Source: Amycolatopsis coloradensis
GTDB lineage: Bacteria; Actinomycetota; Actinomycetes; Mycobacteriales; Pseudonocardiaceae
Assembly: GCF_001953865.1 (NCBI RefSeq)
Contig: NZ_MQUQ01000003.1
Span: 13,917 to 77,916 of the forward strand
DNA: 64,000 nucleotides
Reading direction: 5' to 3'
The translations under genes were made by a program, and so were the position numbers. The notes under the pieces are model-generated. The model ran no database searches and was not told the DNA's origin. It saw only the letters and a program-made list of their open reading frames with translations. Numbering within the stretch: position 1 is the stretch's first letter; every line of letters begins with the position of its first letter. Below, piece by piece: positions 61,755 through 64,000 of this stretch.

Positions 61755-61806
61755 ATCGGCATGACAGAACGTTCGTGAGCACACGAAGGTGCCGATAGGA
61801 GCGTGA
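61755..61806. repeat. Dispersed repeat copy B
   Basis: CGGCATGACAGAACGTTCGT matches copy A at 53766, with an inverted repeat TTCGTG/CACGAA around AGCA. It follows the conflict operon by ~58 bases and may be a transcription end or a mobile short repeat. Confidence 0.5.
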
Positions 61807-61843
61807 CGCACTGCTGGCTGGCGAATCCGGCGACGGTGCTCAC

Positions 61844-62530
61844 TCACGGCGTCGGATATGTCTGCCTTGTGCTCACGGTCAAGGTCATGACATAGCGATG
61901 GCGGGTCAACTGCTCGGTGATCAGGGCATGTTGGTTCGGGCCGCTGGCGTGGGCGAAAAGATCGGACGACGGCTCAGGGTGGTCCAGTACCGGCTGTCCC
62001 GCTTCGGTCCAGGACTCGGCGAGTCCCATGTCGGTGGTGCCGCCCATCTGCCGGGAGTAGCCGACGCCGGGAAGGTTGCTCGCGTCGTAGACCCGGTTCG
62101 GGCCATCCGGGCGACCGCGGAACTGGCGGTAGTAGTCGATGGGCTGCGCGATTGAGCCTGCACCTCCGGCCCACTCGTGTGCCCTGACGATCTGGTCGAA
62201 GGCCCGGATCCGGTCGGACAGCTCGCCGTCGAAGCCCGCCTGCCGCACCCAGCTCGAAACACAACTCACAGTGCGTGGATCGGCCTGACCGAAGAACGAA
62301 GCGCGATCGACCTCGCAGGTTATGCGAGTCGCCGCCGGGCCCCATTCTGCCCAAGAGGTGGCTCTTGCCAGTTCGACGAATCGATCCGCGACCCAGCGAT
62401 CGTGCAGATCGCGGTCAGCCATAGCAGCGGCGCTCGTCGCTGCGGCCTTGTAGTCCTCCCGAGTCGGACCACCACACGCCACCGAAGCCAGCGCGAGCAG
62501 CACCACCACCCACATCCGCTTCCCCCACAT
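61844..62530 (-). CDS. Lipoprotein
   Basis: The 228-residue product has a lipoprotein signal VVVLLALASVACGGPTRE (Cys near residue 19). The mature domain is helical and contains paired Cys (ITCEVDRASFFGQADP, TVSCVSSWVRQ). No known domain. It is convergent to the conflict operon. Confidence 0.6.
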   Translation of the reverse strand: MWGKRMWVVVLLALASVACGGPTREDYKAAATSAAAMADRDLHDRWVADRFVELARATSWAEWGPAATRITCEVDRASFFGQADPRTVSCVSSWVRQAGFDGELSDRIRAFDQIVRAHEWAGGAGSIAQPIDYYRQFRGRPDGPNRVYDASNLPGVGYSRQMGGTTDMGLAESWTEAGQPVLDHPEPSSDLFAHASGPNQHALITEQLTRHRYVMTLTVSTRQTYPTP

Positions 62531-62930
62531 CCCGTGATTGTCGCGGCACGTGAAGGATCAGACAATCCCTTCGTCGCGCAGATCGTCCGCTCATCGGCAA
62601 TAGCGGACGTTCGGCTGCCATTGCCGTGATCGGTCCGCACGGCGAATCTGGAACGCGTTCTCGGTGGATCACCTGCCGTTGCTGGTTCTACCGGCCGGCG
62701 ACGTGGTGCTACTGCAACAGCTGGTAAACGGGGCCTGCAGCCATCTTCGAGCCGACAACGAACGAGGACGAACGGCCGACGATCACCGTCGCCGGAGACT
62801 ACGTCGCGCTCTATGTCGACCCGGCCAGTCGGCAGGTCCGAGCTTGATCGATCTCGACGACTCCGAGTCGTGGGTGACCTGTACGCGGCAGGGGAACCCA
62901 TAGCTTCGACCCGACCAATGGAGTACGGAC
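62531..62930. other. Gene-poor stretch with a possible ORF remnant
   Basis: About 400 bases separate two leftward genes. A frame from about 62730 to 62845 encodes FEPTTNEDERPTITVAGDYV and then ALYVDPASRQVRA, which looks like protein but has no start, suggesting a remnant. A diverged copy of the dispersed motif is at 62591-62614. Confidence 0.35.
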
Positions 62931-64000
62931 TCACAGTTTGTCCCACTGTTTGGCCGTGTCGTTGTAGATGTAACTGTCCTGCAGCCCGGCCGATCCGGAG
63001 GTGTGGAACGGCTTTCCCTTGTAGTCAATGACGCTTACCCCGGCCGTCTCACCGTTGGACCACCGCAGGCGCGCTTTCCAGCGGCATTCGCAGGCATCGG
63101 TCTTGGCGATCAGCAGCAGCGACTCGGTTTCTTTGTCGGACACGGTGTAGGGGAACCGGAGTGGGCTCGTCCGCCAGTTCTCGTCTCCCCACATCATTTC
63201 CTTCGACGTGGACTCGGTGATCTGCGGCGGATTCTGGTCCAGATCGACGACCGCGAAGCGAGCCGTGGTCTCACTTCCGCAGCCAAGCCCAAGCGTGACC
63301 CCTTTGATCGCCGGTTTCCGTTCGCTGACAAGGAAGTCGATGCCCGTGATCGAAACGGGTTTCTCGGAGGTGCTCTTGACCGTGACGAGCACCTTGCTCC
63401 AGTCGATTTCGGCCACGTCATTGTCCTGCGCCCATGCGGCGTAGTCCGCGTTCATGTCATCCTGCCGTGGTGGAGCACCAACCTGGGCGACTGGTTTCGT
63501 AGTGCCGTACCAGGTGCACTGGGTCGCCACGGATTGGACCGTCAGCGAAACCGCGTCCTTCGGTGCCGGTTTCACGCTGTCCGATGTGGGTGGTGTCGTT
63601 GGTACGGCGCTCCCAGTGTTTGTCACCAGCGGAACAACGACCAGCGCCGCGATGGTCAAGCAGACAACCGTGAGGCTCAACGAAAGCCACATGGTCGTTC
63701 GGGAATCGGAGTTGACGTGAAGCGAGTCGATGCTGGACCCGGAGTTCTGAATGATCGTTCCACGGTTGTCCTGGCTGCTCAGGCTGGTGCTGCCGGGGCC
63801 ACCACTTGGTGACTTCCCGCTTCCGGCTCGCTTGCGCTGCACTTTTTTGTCCGCCGTATACCCAATGGCGGCGCTGGTGGCCGTCAGGATTGCTACGGCA
63901 ACCCAGGCTAGAGCGTTTCCTTTCAACTCCGTGGCGAGATTGATCGCAACGCCGAGACCGGCGCCTGTCAATGCCGCTCCAAGCGCGACGAAAAGGCGTC
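62931..64000 (-). CDS. Membrane protein, cut by the window edge
   Basis: The frame is open to the right end of the window, so the N-terminus is missing. At least 356 residues are visible: two N-terminal hydrophobic helices (e.g. AWVAVAILTATSAAIGYTAD), a cytoplasmic loop with a GTIIQNSGSSIDSLHV pattern like bacterial effector-associated beta-rolls, another membrane helix (SLSLTVVCLTIAALVVVPLV), and an extracellular domain with Cys residues (TDACECRWKARLRWS). Function unknown. Confidence 0.6.
   Translation of the reverse strand, partial: RLFVALGAALTGAGLGVAINLATELKGNALAWVAVAILTATSAAIGYTADKKVQRKRAGSGKSPSGGPGSTSLSSQDNRGTIIQNSGSSIDSLHVNSDSRTTMWLSLSLTVVCLTIAALVVVPLVTNTGSAVPTTPPTSDSVKPAPKDAVSLTVQSVATQCTWYGTTKPVAQVGAPPRQDDMNADYAAWAQDNDVAEIDWSKVLVTVKSTSEKPVSITGIDFLVSERKPAIKGVTLGLGCGSETTARFAVVDLDQNPPQITESTSKEMMWGDENWRTSPLRFPYTVSDKETESLLLIAKTDACECRWKARLRWSNGETAGVSVIDYKGKPFHTSGSAGLQDSYIYNDTAKQWDKL

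Overview
The window is high-GC actinomycete DNA: GTG and TTG starts are common, genes are packed with ATGA/GTGA overlaps, and long antisense ORFs are frequent. The Tad pilus locus with a LysM-BTAD regulator, the EspR-like and XRE-TPR regulators, the SAV_2336-type protein and the NucA/NucB secreted nuclease all fit a filamentous actinomycete. Pseudonocardiales or Streptomyces-like is my guess; no 16S or housekeeping gene fixes the genus. Much of the window looks accessory: regulators, conflict genes, an integrase and low-GC patches.

Layout. (1) 1-11.2 kb: a mostly leftward cassette holding a DUF2075-type helicase/NTPase, at least four tandem paralogs of a Trp-rich 'DFYLGxG' family, and a MoxR/CobS-like AAA+ ATPase next to a protein that joins an HExxH domain to a VWA domain. 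(2) 11.2-12.2 kb: a gene-poor gap with hairpins. (3) 12.2-26.4 kb: a Tad/Flp pilus locus (SAF/CpaB-like, CpaE-like, TadA, TadB, TadC, Flp pilin, three TadE/G-type pseudopilins, prepilin peptidase) ending in a membrane LysM-BTAD regulator. (4) 26.5-37.9 kb: a small secreted protein behind a long inverted repeat, a STAND (HTH-NB-ARC-TPR) protein, a rightward EspR-like HTH / ImmA-IrrE / MAB_1171c-like / FAD-monooxygenase operon, an aminoglycoside-phosphotransferase-like kinase, and two paralogous XRE-TPR regulators.

(5) 39.3-48.7 kb is the most unusual part: a tightly overlapping rightward operon encoding a hypothetical protein, QueC (7-deazaguanine synthesis), a short reverse transcriptase with an altered catalytic box (FADN), an FGE/C-type-lectin-fold protein immediately after it, a DUF6884-like protein, a GT2 glycosyltransferase, a radical SAM enzyme, an HTH regulator, a phosphoribosyltransferase, a GT4 glycosyltransferase, a 5'-3' exonuclease and a PIG-L deacetylase, then a frameshifted ORF. 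The RT-FGE pairing recalls diversity-generating retroelements, but I found no template repeat. I know of no described system with this gene set and treat it as the main candidate for a new system.

(6) 49.2-55 kb: a secreted NucA/NucB-type nuclease with a possible immunity partner, hypotheticals, a tyrosine recombinase with a probable N-terminal frameshift, and dispersed short repeats. (7) 55.2-61.7 kb: a four-gene overlapping operon (alpha/beta hydrolase, caspase-like protease with a VMAP-like C-terminus, MoxR AAA+ ATPase, vWA-like/SAV_2336-TPR protein), which matches the MoxR-vWA-VMAP class of NTP-dependent conflict systems. (8) 61.8-64 kb: a lipoprotein and a membrane protein cut by the window edge. 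Coordinates and starts were derived by reading codons. Family assignments rest on motifs seen by eye; no database search was possible.
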